Assembly: GCA_020633315.1 (NCBI GenBank)
Contig: JACKDV010000003.1
Coordinates: 310,001 to 374,000, forward strand
Origin: Myxococcales bacterium
GTDB lineage: Bacteria; Myxococcota_A; Polyangia; Nannocystales; Nannocystaceae
DNA: 64,000 nt
Direction: 5' to 3'
In this document: positions 47,528 through 56,255 of the stretch, in pieces
How the letters are laid out: every line of letters starts with the position of its first letter
How positions within the stretch are numbered: position 1 is the stretch's first letter
Notes under the pieces: model-generated
Told to the model about the DNA's origin: nothing
The model's input: only the letters and a program-made list of their open reading frames with translations
Databases searched by the model: none
Position numbers and translations under genes: made by a program

Positions 47528-48661
47528 TCACGAGCCCCGCTTCCCCCGCTGGTCGGCCACGAAGCGATTGATGGCCTCCACGATCCGCTCCACCGGGAGC
47601 ACCTCGTCGACCAGCCCGGCCTCGATGACCGAGTACGGCATCCCGGGCATCACCGCGGTGTCGGGGTCCTCGGCGATCACCCGGGCCCCGGCCCGCTTGG
47701 CGTCCCGGGCCCCCTCGCGGCCGTCCGAGCCCATTCCGGTGAGCACCACCGCGAGCAGCCGATGCCCGTACTCGGCGGCCAGGGACTTGAACAAATGATC
47801 GGCAGAGGGGGTGAGCACCGGACCCGGCTTGAGGGGGTTGGGCGGCACCACCCGCACCCGGGGCGCCTCGCGTCCGTCTCCGGGACGCTCGACCTCCATG
47901 TTGGAGGAGCCCGGGGCGATGTACACGGTGCCGCTGCACAGCTCGTGGCCGTCGACCGCCTCGACCACGTGGTAGTCGATGAGACGGTCCAGGCGGCTGG
48001 CGAAGGCCCGGGTGAAGCGGGCGGGCATGTGCTGGGCCACCAGCACCGCGAGCGGGAGCTGGGGATCGAGGGCGCAGAGGATCTGCTGCACCGCCGGCGG
48101 GCCGCCGGTGGACGAGGCGATGCCCACCACCAGCGAGGGCGGCGGTCCCGAGGGCGCGCGCGGGGCCGTCTTGGCCGCCCCCGCCGACTTGGGCGCGCGG
48201 CGGTCCATCGCGGCCAGCGACTTGGCCCGGTTGTACAGGCGCACCGCCTGCAGCCGCTTGACCGTGGCGATCTTGGCGACGAGCTCGTCCTTGATCGACT
48301 TGAGGTCGGGCGAGATCTCGCGGCTGGGCTTGGCGATGAAGTCCAGCGCGCCCAGCTCGAGCGCCCGGAACACGTTCTCGCGCTGCGAGTAGCCCGAGAC
48401 CACCAGCACCGGCGTGGGTCGCCGCGCCATCAGCAGGCGCAGGAACGCGAAGCCGTCCATCTCGGGCATCTCGAGGTCGAGGGTGATCGCGTCGGGCTCG
48501 AGATCGAAGGCGAGCTGCAGCGCCTCCTTGCCGTTCATCGCCCGCCCCACCACCTCGATGTCCGGCAGCGACTCGAGCATGGCGGTGATCGTCTGGCGGT
48601 TGTACGCGGAATCGTCGACGACGAGGACGCGGAGCTTTTGGGGCGCGGATTCCATCGGCAC
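47528..48661 (-). CDS. cheB: Chemotaxis-type protein-glutamate methylesterase
   Basis: Removes methyl groups from chemoreceptors. Receiver domain 10-125 has the acidic pair VVDDS, Asp62 in TLDLEMPEMDG and Lys111. The linker is Pro/Ala-rich. Methylesterase domain 176-370 has Ser184 (ASSTGGP), His211 (AQHMPARF) and Asp313 (LTGMGSDG), the full catalytic triad. The start is GTG 48661, or ATG 48655 two codons later. It follows cheR by 20 bases. Since CheB and CheR act on receptors, an MCP must be encoded elsewhere. Confidence 0.94.
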   Translation of the reverse strand: MPMESAPQKLRVLVVDDSAYNRQTITAMLESLPDIEVVGRAMNGKEALQLAFDLEPDAITLDLEMPEMDGFAFLRLLMARRPTPVLVVSGYSQRENVFRALELGALDFIAKPSREISPDLKSIKDELVAKIATVKRLQAVRLYNRAKSLAAMDRRAPKSAGAAKTAPRAPSGPPPSLVVGIASSTGGPPAVQQILCALDPQLPLAVLVAQHMPARFTRAFASRLDRLIDYHVVEAVDGHELCSGTVYIAPGSSNMEVERPGDGREAPRVRVVPPNPLKPGPVLTPSADHLFKSLAAEYGHRLLAVVLTGMGSDGREGARDAKRAGARVIAEDPDTAVMPGMPYSVIEAGLVDEVLPVERIVEAINRFVADQRGKRGS

Positions 48662-48681
48662 GTTGGGGCGGAGCGATGCGT

Positions 48682-49548
48682 CTACTCGAGCGGTCTACGG
48701 TAGACCAGATCCTTCGAAAGGTGCACCAGGTCGAAGCGCGTGGTCACGTTGAGGAGGCTCTCCGAGTGGCCCAGCAGCAGGTAGCCCCCCGGGTTGAGGG
48801 TGTCGTAGAAGGCCTCGACGATGCGATGCCGGGCTTCCCCCGACAGGTACATCAGCACGTTGCGGCAGAAGATCACGTCGCAGCGGCCCAGCACGTCGAA
48901 GCGCTCGGTGCTGAGCAGGTTGAGCTGGCCGAAGGAGCACATCGCGCGGATGTCCTCGCGAACGTAGAACTTGCCCTCTTGCTCGCGGAAGTACTTGCGC
49001 TGGAAGTAGCTGTCGGTGGTGCGGAAGCTGTTGTGCCCGTACGCGGCGCGCCGTGCATGGGACACCACCTGGCGGCTGATGTCGGAGCCCACCACACGCA
49101 GGAGCCAGTCGTCGAACAGCCCGCTTTCGCGCAGCAGGATCGCGATGGTGTAGACCTCCTCGCCGGTCGAGCAACCCGCGCTCCACACCAGCAGGCGCTT
49201 GGGAACCCGGCGCCGACGCGAGAGCTCGGGCAGGATCTCCTCGCGGAAGGCCTCGAGCTGGTAGTCCTCGCGGAACAGGTAGGTCTCGTGGGTCGTGATC
49301 CGCTCGACGAGATCCTCCAGCTCGCGCTGGCCGTTCGGGTCGTAGCGCAAGTAGTGGTAGTACTCGCGGTACGAGGACAGGCCCAGCGACTCCACGCGGG
49401 GCCCGAGCCGCCGCTCGAGGAAGAACGTGGAGTCGAGGCCGTGGGACAGGCCGCAGTACTCGTGGATGATCTCCTGGAGCAGGCGCGCCTCCTCCTCGCT
49501 CATCCGGACACGTGGCCCCAACGGGTCGAAAGAGTCGGTGCCCGTCAC
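48682..49548 (-). CDS. cheR: Chemotaxis-type protein-glutamate methyltransferase
   Basis: Methylates chemoreceptor glutamates from AdoMet. The 288-residue protein has the N-terminal helical domain, then RITTHETYLFREDYQLEAFR. The AdoMet-binding LVWSAGCSTGEEVYTIAILL and CDVIFCRNVLMYL are typical of CheR. GTG 49548 overlaps the HEAT-gene stop as GTGA. An internal ATG at 49503 is also possible. No TPR extension is present. Confidence 0.93.
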   Translation of the reverse strand: MTGTDSFDPLGPRVRMSEEEARLLQEIIHEYCGLSHGLDSTFFLERRLGPRVESLGLSSYREYYHYLRYDPNGQRELEDLVERITTHETYLFREDYQLEAFREEILPELSRRRRVPKRLLVWSAGCSTGEEVYTIAILLRESGLFDDWLLRVVGSDISRQVVSHARRAAYGHNSFRTTDSYFQRKYFREQEGKFYVREDIRAMCSFGQLNLLSTERFDVLGRCDVIFCRNVLMYLSGEARHRIVEAFYDTLNPGGYLLLGHSESLLNVTTRFDLVHLSKDLVYRRPLE

Positions 49549-51551
49549 GCGTCCGCTCCATCGTCCTTCTTGGCTTGGGCCTCGAGCCGGGCGACCGCGT
49601 CCTGGAGCACCTGGCGCACGAGACGGTCGCTCTCCCGCTGGGCGCTGTGGCGCAGCGGCCCCAACGCGGTCCGATCGTTGCGGGCGGCGAGCACCTCGGC
49701 GGCGGCCCAGCGCACGTCCCAGCGGTCGTGGGCCAGCAGCCCGAGCAGGGCGGCGGTGGCCCGGTGCGCACCGAAGGACTGCAGGGCTCGCGCGGCGGCC
49801 TTGACCACCTCGTGGTCGGCCGAGGTGCACAGGCTCATCAGCATGGTGAGGTCCTGATCGAGGCCGGTCTTGCCCAGCCCCGCGATCGCCTGGACCACCA
49901 CCGTGGGCACCGGATCCTCGACGATGATCGCCCGCAGCCGCGCCAGCGCGACCGGGTTGTCGAGCGCCACCAGGGCCGACACCGCGGCCGCCCGCACCAG
50001 CGGCGAGGGATCGGTGGTGGCGCTCATCAGCGACTGCACCGCGTGGCCGGCCGAGAGCTGACCGAGGCTGCGGCACGCGGCGGCCCGCACCTGCGGCTCC
50101 TCGTCGGCGAGCGCGAACGACAGCGCGCTGGCCCCCTCGTGCTCGCCGGGGATCTGGCCCAGCGCGGCCGCGGCCGCCACCCGCACCCCCACGTCGGGCG
50201 AGCCGAGCAGCGACACCAGGTGCGGCACGTGACGAGGCGAGCGCAGCTTGCCCGCCACCCGCGAGAGGTTGCGCGCCAGGGCCCCCGACTGCGGCCAGGC
50301 CGAGCCCGCCAGCAGATCGAGATCCGAGTGCCCGTCGCTGCGCGAGACGATGGCCGCCACCGCATCGGCGGCGGTCTCCCCCACCCGCCCGGGGTTGCCC
50401 ATCAGGCGGTAGAGCCCGCCGAGGCCCTCGCGGGTCCCGGCCTCCTTGAGCGCCTCGGCGGCCGCCAGCGCGACCTCCTCGGCGGGGTCATCGAGGGCGG
50501 CCACCAGCTGCTCGAGCAGCGGCTTGGTGAGAGCCGAGGCCGGCAGCGCGGTGACCATGCGAAACAGGTGCTCGCGGCGGGTCGTCTGCACCTGCGAGGC
50601 GACCTGGGCCAGCGCCGCCCCGGCGGCCTCGCCCAGCTCGGTCACCAGCGCCAGCCCGCGCTCCTGCAGCAGCGGATCGTCCATCACCTCGAGCACGGGC
50701 GCCAGCGCCTCGGCATCGCCGGCGAGCCCGGCGAGGTGGATGGCCGCGCCCCGGACCTCGCGCTCCTCGTGGCCGATGAGCTCGCGCAGGTGCGTCTTGG
50801 TAGCGCTGCCGATGCGGCGGATGGCGGCGCGCACCAGGCCGGGACGACCGCGCTCGGCCAGCCCCTCGCCCAGCTCCACCAGGGCCCGGGCCGCCTCGGC
50901 CCGCACCCCCGTCATCGGATCGTCGAGCAGCGGCAGCAGGATGGGCAGCGCCCCCGCGTCCCCCGACAGCCCCAGCAGCGCGGCCGCGCCCTTGCGGGTG
51001 AACGGGGCGTCGACCAGCGACTCCACCAGCTCCACCGGAACCGTGGCCTTGGCCGCCCGCAGGGCATCGAGCGCGTACACCCGCAGCATCTCCGAGCCGT
51101 CCTCGAGCAGGCGGCGCAGCGCGGCCTCGGCCTCGGACCCGCCGATGCGCCCCAGGCCCGCGGCCGCCGAGGCGCGCAGGTTGGGATCGGCGGCGCCGTC
51201 GTTCATGATCGCCGCGAGCTGGGGCACGTGCCGGCGGTCGCCGATCTGCCCGAGCAGGTCGACCAGGTTGCGGCGCGGAGGCCCGGGCGGAGCCGAGTCG
51301 AGGCGGCGGTGCAGCACCGCCAGGCAGCGATCCCCCATCGCCCCCAGCACCTCATGGCTCGCGGCTCGGGCGTTGATCTGATCGCCCATCAGCAGATCGA
51401 ACAGCCGCTCGGCCAGCGCCTCGAGCACGGCGGGGTCCCCCTGCCCTCGCACATAGCCGTGCAGTCGCTCGATGGCCGCCTTGCGCTCGCGCCAGGCGTC
51501 GGCCGAGAGGTTGGCGATCGCTTCGCTCAGGGTCTTGGGCAGCTCGGTCAC
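49545..51551 (-). CDS. HEAT-repeat protein in a chemosensory operon
   Basis: A 668-residue protein made almost wholly of HEAT/armadillo-type repeats of about 30-35 residues. Examples are RASAAAGLGRIGGSEAEAAL, VRAEAARALVELGEGLAERG and VRWAAAEVLAARNDRTALGP, reading as VR-AA--ALG--G---A---L. It is similar in pattern to PBS-lyase HEAT proteins, with no enzymatic domain. GTG 51551 overlaps the upstream stop as GTGA, and its own stop overlaps cheR. As I recall, the Myxococcus Che7 system also includes a HEAT-repeat protein (Cpc7), so a scaffold role in signalling is likely. Confidence 0.85.
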   Translation of the reverse strand: MTELPKTLSEAIANLSADAWRERKAAIERLHGYVRGQGDPAVLEALAERLFDLLMGDQINARAASHEVLGAMGDRCLAVLHRRLDSAPPGPPRRNLVDLLGQIGDRRHVPQLAAIMNDGAADPNLRASAAAGLGRIGGSEAEAALRRLLEDGSEMLRVYALDALRAAKATVPVELVESLVDAPFTRKGAAALLGLSGDAGALPILLPLLDDPMTGVRAEAARALVELGEGLAERGRPGLVRAAIRRIGSATKTHLRELIGHEEREVRGAAIHLAGLAGDAEALAPVLEVMDDPLLQERGLALVTELGEAAGAALAQVASQVQTTRREHLFRMVTALPASALTKPLLEQLVAALDDPAEEVALAAAEALKEAGTREGLGGLYRLMGNPGRVGETAADAVAAIVSRSDGHSDLDLLAGSAWPQSGALARNLSRVAGKLRSPRHVPHLVSLLGSPDVGVRVAAAAALGQIPGEHEGASALSFALADEEPQVRAAACRSLGQLSAGHAVQSLMSATTDPSPLVRAAAVSALVALDNPVALARLRAIIVEDPVPTVVVQAIAGLGKTGLDQDLTMLMSLCTSADHEVVKAAARALQSFGAHRATAALLGLLAHDRWDVRWAAAEVLAARNDRTALGPLRHSAQRESDRLVRQVLQDAVARLEAQAKKDDGADA

Positions 51552-52252
51552 GTGGCCTCCCCCCGTCCCAGCGAGCTCATCAGCGCCGCGAATGCCTCCC
51601 CGATGGGATCCCCGGGGACCCTGCCGCCCTCGCCGTGCACCACCTGGGCGAACAGCTCGCGGGCGATGTCGAGGTCGGGCTCGACCGCAGCGGTCGCCGC
51701 GCTCAGGTCCTGGGCGGCGTGGATGGCATCGCCGTTGTAGAGGACCATGTCGGCCACGATCAGCGTCGCGAGGCGCTGGTGGTCGGCGCTGGGCTCTTCC
51801 ATGCGCGTGTCGCCCTCCACCCGCAGCGCTTCCCGGGCCTCGGCCTCCACCGGCTCGATCGCCGGCACCGGAGGCAGGCCCAGGTGCTCGTAGAGCTTGC
51901 GGGGCAGGCTGTCGCACAGGTGGTGGATCTCCACGTAGTCGTCCGCGCCGTACAGGCGGGTGGGCTGACGCTTGTAGCTGGTGCGGCGATAGACCGAGGC
52001 CACCAGCACCACCACCGCCGCGCCCGCCTCGGGCCCGGCCGAGCGCGCCAGCTCGACCAGCTCGAAGCCCGCCGTGCCCGGCAGCGCCACGTCGATCACC
52101 AGGCCGTCCCAGCGCTCGGCGCCCAGCCGTGCCTTGCAGGCCCGACCGTCGGCCACGTGCACGAAGACGAAGCCCTCGCGCTCCAGCACGCGCTGCACCG
52201 CGCGGGCCACCCCGCGGCGCTCGTGGGCGAAGAGAATCCGAGGCGAGCTCAT
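51548..52252 (-). CDS. Degenerate receiver-domain protein
   Basis: A 234-residue protein. Residues 1-125 follow the CheY fold. Asp54 is retained (LVIDVALPGTAGFEL), but the first acidic pair is His10-Glu11 instead of two acids, and the conserved Lys is lost (GADDYVEIHHL). The usual chemistry of phosphorylation is therefore doubtful. The C-terminal 105 residues, with MVLYNGDAIHAAQDLSAATA, form an unrecognised helical region. It overlaps cheW upstream (ATGA) and the HEAT gene downstream (GTGA). Confidence 0.78.
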   Translation of the reverse strand: MSSPRILFAHERRGVARAVQRVLEREGFVFVHVADGRACKARLGAERWDGLVIDVALPGTAGFELVELARSAGPEAGAAVVVLVASVYRRTSYKRQPTRLYGADDYVEIHHLCDSLPRKLYEHLGLPPVPAIEPVEAEAREALRVEGDTRMEEPSADHQRLATLIVADMVLYNGDAIHAAQDLSAATAAVEPDLDIARELFAQVVHGEGGRVPGDPIGEAFAALMSSLGRGEAT

Positions 52253-53007
52253 GGGCGCTCCGCCTCCACGGTGGGCGAGACCGGTCGTGCGGCCGAGCTC
52301 CCGCGCGCGGGGTCGATCACGGTCTCGAGGTTGACGACGAAGACCATGTGCTCCTCGATCTCCTTGCGGTCGCGGCGATCCTTGCGGTCCTTGCGATCCC
52401 GACGCTCTCGCACCTTGAGCTCGTCGATCTCGACCTCGTCGGCCTCGGGCTCCTCGGACTCGAGGCCCATCCGCGCGCCTCGCAGCTCGATGCGGCGGAT
52501 CTCGGCGCGGAACACCCCACTGAAGAAGTCCTCGTCGATGTCCCCCACGCCGGCCCGCAGCATGGAGGGCGCCGGGCGCAGCGAGCCCGCCGGCACCCGA
52601 AGCTCCCCCACGATGAGGTCGACCTTGAGCCCCACGATCCGCCCGCGCACGCTGACGATGATGAGCTTGTTGAGGCGTGCATGGCGGGGGTTGGCCTCCA
52701 CCTTGAAGCGCTTGCGCAGGTCGATCACGGGGATGACCACGCCGCGCAGCTGGATCACCCCCTCGACGATGCCGGGGGCGTGGGGCACGGGGCGGATCGG
52801 ATAGGGCGTGGCCTGGATGACCTCCTTGATCCGCATGATGTCGATGCCGTAGACGGCACCGCCCACGTAGAAGCCGGCGAGCTTGAGGTCGTCGTGCCCG
52901 CGCTCCTCTCGCTCGTCGTCGTAGGCCCCACCGTCGGCGCCGGTGCCCACCATGCCGCGGAGGCGGCGGCCCAGCGTGTTGCCCCGACCCTTGCGCGCGC
53001 GGCTCAT
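52249..53007 (-). CDS. cheW: CheW-like coupling protein, second copy
   Basis: A 252-residue CheW-domain protein coupling receptors to CheA. The core has LAGFYVGGAVYGIDIMRIKEV, VIQLRGVVIPVIDLRKRF and LKVDLIVGELRVP. It has an Arg/Gly-rich N-terminal extension of about 40 residues and a highly charged insertion near residues 205-220 (RERRDRKDRKDRRDRKEIEE). Both are absent from ordinary CheW (about 160 residues). ATG 53007 overlaps the stop of the first cheW as ATGA. It may link to different receptors than the first copy. Confidence 0.88.
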   Translation of the reverse strand: MSRARKGRGNTLGRRLRGMVGTGADGGAYDDEREERGHDDLKLAGFYVGGAVYGIDIMRIKEVIQATPYPIRPVPHAPGIVEGVIQLRGVVIPVIDLRKRFKVEANPRHARLNKLIIVSVRGRIVGLKVDLIVGELRVPAGSLRPAPSMLRAGVGDIDEDFFSGVFRAEIRRIELRGARMGLESEEPEADEVEIDELKVRERRDRKDRKDRRDRKEIEEHMVFVVNLETVIDPARGSSAARPVSPTVEAERP

Positions 53008-53591
53008 GCGAGACCTCCCTTGGTGACCTTGAGGGTGCGCCCGCGGTGCTCGGCCCGCACGAAATCGCGGGTCTGCAGCACCGTCGACAGCTCGAGCACG
53101 ATGAGGATGTCGTCCTCGAGGCGGGTGAGCGCCTTGATGTACTCGCCGCGGGCCCCGGGGATCGCCCCCGGCGCGTCCTCGAGTTCCTCGGGCGCGATGG
53201 TCACCACGTAGAGCACCTCGTCGACCACCATGCCGTACAGCTCGTCGTCGTGGTGCACGATGAGCACCCGCGCGTCCCGGCCCCGGGGGGCGGGCTCGAG
53301 CCGCAGGCGCAGCGCGAGGTCGAGGATGGGGATCACCCGGCCGCGCACGTTGCCGATGCCGATCACGAAGTCGGCGGTGCGGGGCACCGGCGTGGTCTCG
53401 AACACCTTCGAGATCTCGCTGATCTGATCGATGGAGAGCCCGTAGCTCTCGCCCGACACCCGGAAGGCCACGTACTGCCGCAGGTCGCCCCGGACCTCGC
53501 GCTTGTAGCCGTGCTCGTAGTCCTCCTCGGTGGCGACCGCCTCGCCGCTGCGGGCCAGCGCGTTCCACAGGTCGTTGCTGTCACGGGCCAT
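53004..53591 (-). CDS. cheW: CheW-like coupling protein, first copy
   Basis: A 195-residue CheW with RQYVAFRVSGESYGLSIDQISEI, IGIGNVRGRVIPILDLALR and a C-terminal DILIVLELSTVLQ strand. A 35-residue N-terminal extension precedes the domain. The ATG at 53591 overlaps the end of cheA by 11 bases, so it is coupled to it. The two CheW proteins are only distantly similar to each other. Confidence 0.92.
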   Translation of the reverse strand: MARDSNDLWNALARSGEAVATEEDYEHGYKREVRGDLRQYVAFRVSGESYGLSIDQISEISKVFETTPVPRTADFVIGIGNVRGRVIPILDLALRLRLEPAPRGRDARVLIVHHDDELYGMVVDEVLYVVTIAPEELEDAPGAIPGARGEYIKALTRLEDDILIVLELSTVLQTRDFVRAEHRGRTLKVTKGGLA

Positions 53592-55809
53592 GGGGTCGTG
53601 CCTCCTCCCGGCCGGCCGCCTCGGCCTCGACGGCCGCGACCACCTCGCTGCGGGTCAGCGCCTCGTCGACGAGGGTGGAGACGTCGAGCAGCAGCACGGT
53701 GCGGTTGGCCCCCAGCTCGGTGGCGCCGGCGATCCCGGGGACCGAGCGCAGGGCGGCGCCCAGCGGCTTGATCACCACGTCCTGCTGCCCCACCAGCTCG
53801 TCGACCACCAGCCCCACCCGGTGCTGGGCCAGGCCCACGATCACCACGTAGATGCGCTCGGGGTCGTAGAAGCGGGTGTCGTTGGAGAGCCCGAACATCC
53901 GCGACAGGTGCAGCAGCGGCAGCGTGCGCCCGCGCAGCGAGATCACCTGCTGGCCCTCCACCGTCACGATGTCGCTCTGCCGCACCATGATCGACTCGAG
54001 CACCGAGTTGAGCGGGATGCAGAAGGTCTGGCGGCAGGTCTCGATGACCAGCGCCTGGATGATGGCCAGGGTCACCGGCAGGGTGATCGCGAAGCGGGTG
54101 CCGCGGCCCAGCTCGGTGTCGACGTCGATCATCCCCGAGAGCCGGGAGATGTTGGTCTTGACCACGTCCATGCCCACGCCGCGGCCGCTCATCGAGGTGG
54201 CCACCTCGCGGGTGGTGAAGCCGGGCATGAAGATGAAGTCGACGATCTCGTTGGTGCCCAGCTCCACGGCGTCCTCGCGGGTGACCAGGCTGCGCTTGAT
54301 CGCGGTCTCCCGGATCTTGCGCCAGTCCATGCCGCGGCCGTCGTCCTCGACCTCGATCACCACCCGGTTGCCGCGCTGGAAGGCGCGCAGGTCCACGCGC
54401 CCCGCCGCGGGCTTGCCCGCCTCGATGCGCTCCTCCCGGGACTCGATGCCGTGGTCGATGGCGTTGCGCACCATGTGCAGCAGCGGCTCGCTCAGCTCCT
54501 CCACGATGAGCTTGTCGAGCTCGGTCTGCGAGCCGGAGATCGACAGGCGGATGTCCTTGCCCGCCTGCCGCCCCACCTGGCGCACCACCCGGGCCAGCTT
54601 GTCGAAGACCTGGCCGAGCGGGACCATGCGCACGTCGAGCAGGCCCTGCTGCAGCAGCGAGAGCTTGCGGGACATGGTGCGCAGGTGCCCCTGGAGGTCG
54701 CGGACCATGTCGCCCGCGCCCTCGCGCATGCGCAGCCGATCGAGGGTGCCGCCCAGGTTGGCCTGCACCACGCCGAGCTCGCCGATGAGGTTCATCAGGT
54801 GGTCGAGGCGCGACAGGTCCACCCGCACCGTCTGGCTCACGCTGCGGACGCTGATCGCCTCCAGGTCGGCGTAGTCGTCGTCGGGGACGGGCGCCGCGGA
54901 GGAGGTGGGCTGGCCACCGGCGTCCTCGTCCTCCTCCTCCTCGTCCTCCTCGATGGCCTCGACGGTCATCCGGGGGGGGCTGGGGGCGGGCGAGGCGGGG
55001 GTCGGGGCCTTGGCCCGGGGCGCGGCGGGGGCCGGAGCGGGCGCGCTGGCCCCCCCGCCGCTGCCGCTGCTGCCCGAGAGCTCGTAGACGGTCACCCCGT
55101 CCTCGGCCACCCCGGCCGCGATCTCGGCCAGGGGCCGCTCGGAGCCCACCAGGATGTCGAGGTCGATGCGGTCGTCGGAGGAGGCGTCGGCGCTGGGCAG
55201 GTAGGTGATGACCTCGCCGAAGGCCTTCATCTTGCCCTTGAGCGCCTCGATGCCCACGTCGATGGCGAGCAGATCGAAGGAGGCGTGCACCCGGAACAGG
55301 CGCCGACCCATGCGGATGTTCTCGCGCAGGCGGTGCTCCTCGTACTCGGTGAGCACGCCGAGGATCGAGTCGTCGAGGCCCGCGAGGCTGGCGTTGGCGT
55401 CGTCGGCCTCGCCCCCGCCCGACAGCGCGAGGATCTTGGCCAGCAGCGGATCCATGTCGACCGGCGCGGCCTTCTCCTCGCCGAAGGCGGCGAGCATGCG
55501 CTGGAAGGTCTCCACCGAGTCGAACAGCACGTCGAGCGCGGCGGGGCCCAGCTCGAGCTTGCCCAGGCGCAGGGCGTCGAGGGTGCTCTCGAGGTTGTGG
55601 CTGAGCTGGGCGATCGCGTTGGCGTTGAACAGCGACGCGAGCCCCTTGAGGCTGTGGACCGCCCGGAACGCCGCGTTGAGCAGGTCGGGATCGAACTGCT
55701 GGCCGGCGCGCTGCTGGGTGTCGAGCTCGAGGAGGTTGCGGGACAGCTCCTCGACGACGTCCTGCGCCTCGGACAGGAACTCGTTCGAAGGACGATCAGG
55801 TCCCGTCAT
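53581..55809 (-). CDS. cheA: Chemotaxis-type sensor histidine kinase CheA
   Basis: Central kinase of the pathway. The 742 residues are ordered as an Hpt domain with phospho-accepting His52 (RAVHSLKGLASLFN) and a ferredoxin-like intermediate domain at about 160-225. An acidic Pro/Ala linker (245-315) comes next. Then follow a dimerisation helix pair (LDHLMNLIGELGVVQANL) and the ATPase (430-580) with MVRNAIDHGIES, DDGRGMDWRKI and GRGVGMDVVK. A CheW-like domain ends the protein. All catalytic boxes are intact. ATG 55809 overlaps the cheY stop as ATGA. Confidence 0.95.
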   Translation of the reverse strand: MTGPDRPSNEFLSEAQDVVEELSRNLLELDTQQRAGQQFDPDLLNAAFRAVHSLKGLASLFNANAIAQLSHNLESTLDALRLGKLELGPAALDVLFDSVETFQRMLAAFGEEKAAPVDMDPLLAKILALSGGGEADDANASLAGLDDSILGVLTEYEEHRLRENIRMGRRLFRVHASFDLLAIDVGIEALKGKMKAFGEVITYLPSADASSDDRIDLDILVGSERPLAEIAAGVAEDGVTVYELSGSSGSGGGASAPAPAPAAPRAKAPTPASPAPSPPRMTVEAIEEDEEEEDEDAGGQPTSSAAPVPDDDYADLEAISVRSVSQTVRVDLSRLDHLMNLIGELGVVQANLGGTLDRLRMREGAGDMVRDLQGHLRTMSRKLSLLQQGLLDVRMVPLGQVFDKLARVVRQVGRQAGKDIRLSISGSQTELDKLIVEELSEPLLHMVRNAIDHGIESREERIEAGKPAAGRVDLRAFQRGNRVVIEVEDDGRGMDWRKIRETAIKRSLVTREDAVELGTNEIVDFIFMPGFTTREVATSMSGRGVGMDVVKTNISRLSGMIDVDTELGRGTRFAITLPVTLAIIQALVIETCRQTFCIPLNSVLESIMVRQSDIVTVEGQQVISLRGRTLPLLHLSRMFGLSNDTRFYDPERIYVVIVGLAQHRVGLVVDELVGQQDVVIKPLGAALRSVPGIAGATELGANRTVLLLDVSTLVDEALTRSEVVAAVEAEAAGREEARPHGP

Positions 55810-56198
55810 GCCTCATCCCCGTCCTCCGACTGGGGCCGCGCCTTGTCGATCACGTCGAGGAGCTCCTCGGCGGTGAAGGGCTTGGCGAGGAAGGCGGCCG
55901 CCCCCGCATCGAGGGCCCGCTGGAGGTCGGTCGAGGCGCTGTCGGTGCTGATGACGATGACCGGCGTCTTGCGGTACTTGGCGTTGTCCCGCACGAACTT
56001 GGTCAGCTCGATGCCGCTGACGTCGGGCATGTTGACGTCGGTGACGATGAAGGCGAAGTCTCCCCGCGGCAGAGCACGCAGCGCATCGAAGCCGTTCTCG
56101 ACCTCTTGCACCTCGAACCGCCCCGTGGCCTCGAGGATAGAGCTCACGAAGACCCGCATCGCCCGCGAGTCTTCGACGACGAGCACCTTTTCGGGCAT
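55806..56198 (-). CDS. cheY: CheY-type response regulator
   Basis: A 130-residue single receiver. The acidic pair is Glu9-Asp10, the phospho-acceptor Asp54 (VTDVNMPDVSG), Ser/Thr at IVISTDSAS and Lys106 (FLAKPFT); all are intact. The ATG at 56198 begins MPEKVLVVED. A GTG at 56216 is in frame but would overlap the promoter. First gene of the chemosensory operon, with a TATACT hexamer ending 8 bases upstream. It is a typical substrate of CheA; its target (motor, transcription or enzyme) is unknown. Confidence 0.93.
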   Translation of the reverse strand: MPEKVLVVEDSRAMRVFVSSILEATGRFEVQEVENGFDALRALPRGDFAFIVTDVNMPDVSGIELTKFVRDNAKYRKTPVIVISTDSASTDLQRALDAGAAAFLAKPFTAEELLDVIDKARPQSEDGDEA

Positions 56199-56206
56199 TG
56201 CGCGGG

Positions 56207-56212
56207 AGTATA
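56207..56212 (-). promoter_or_regulatory. Putative -10 element of the chemosensory operon
   Basis: TATACT (minus strand), one base off consensus, ending 8 bases before the cheY ATG. No good -35. A leaderless cheY mRNA is implied. Confidence 0.5.
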
Positions 56213-56255
56213 CCAATCCCCTCGCAGCCCGCGCCCTCGGGGAAGCCCAGAAGCG

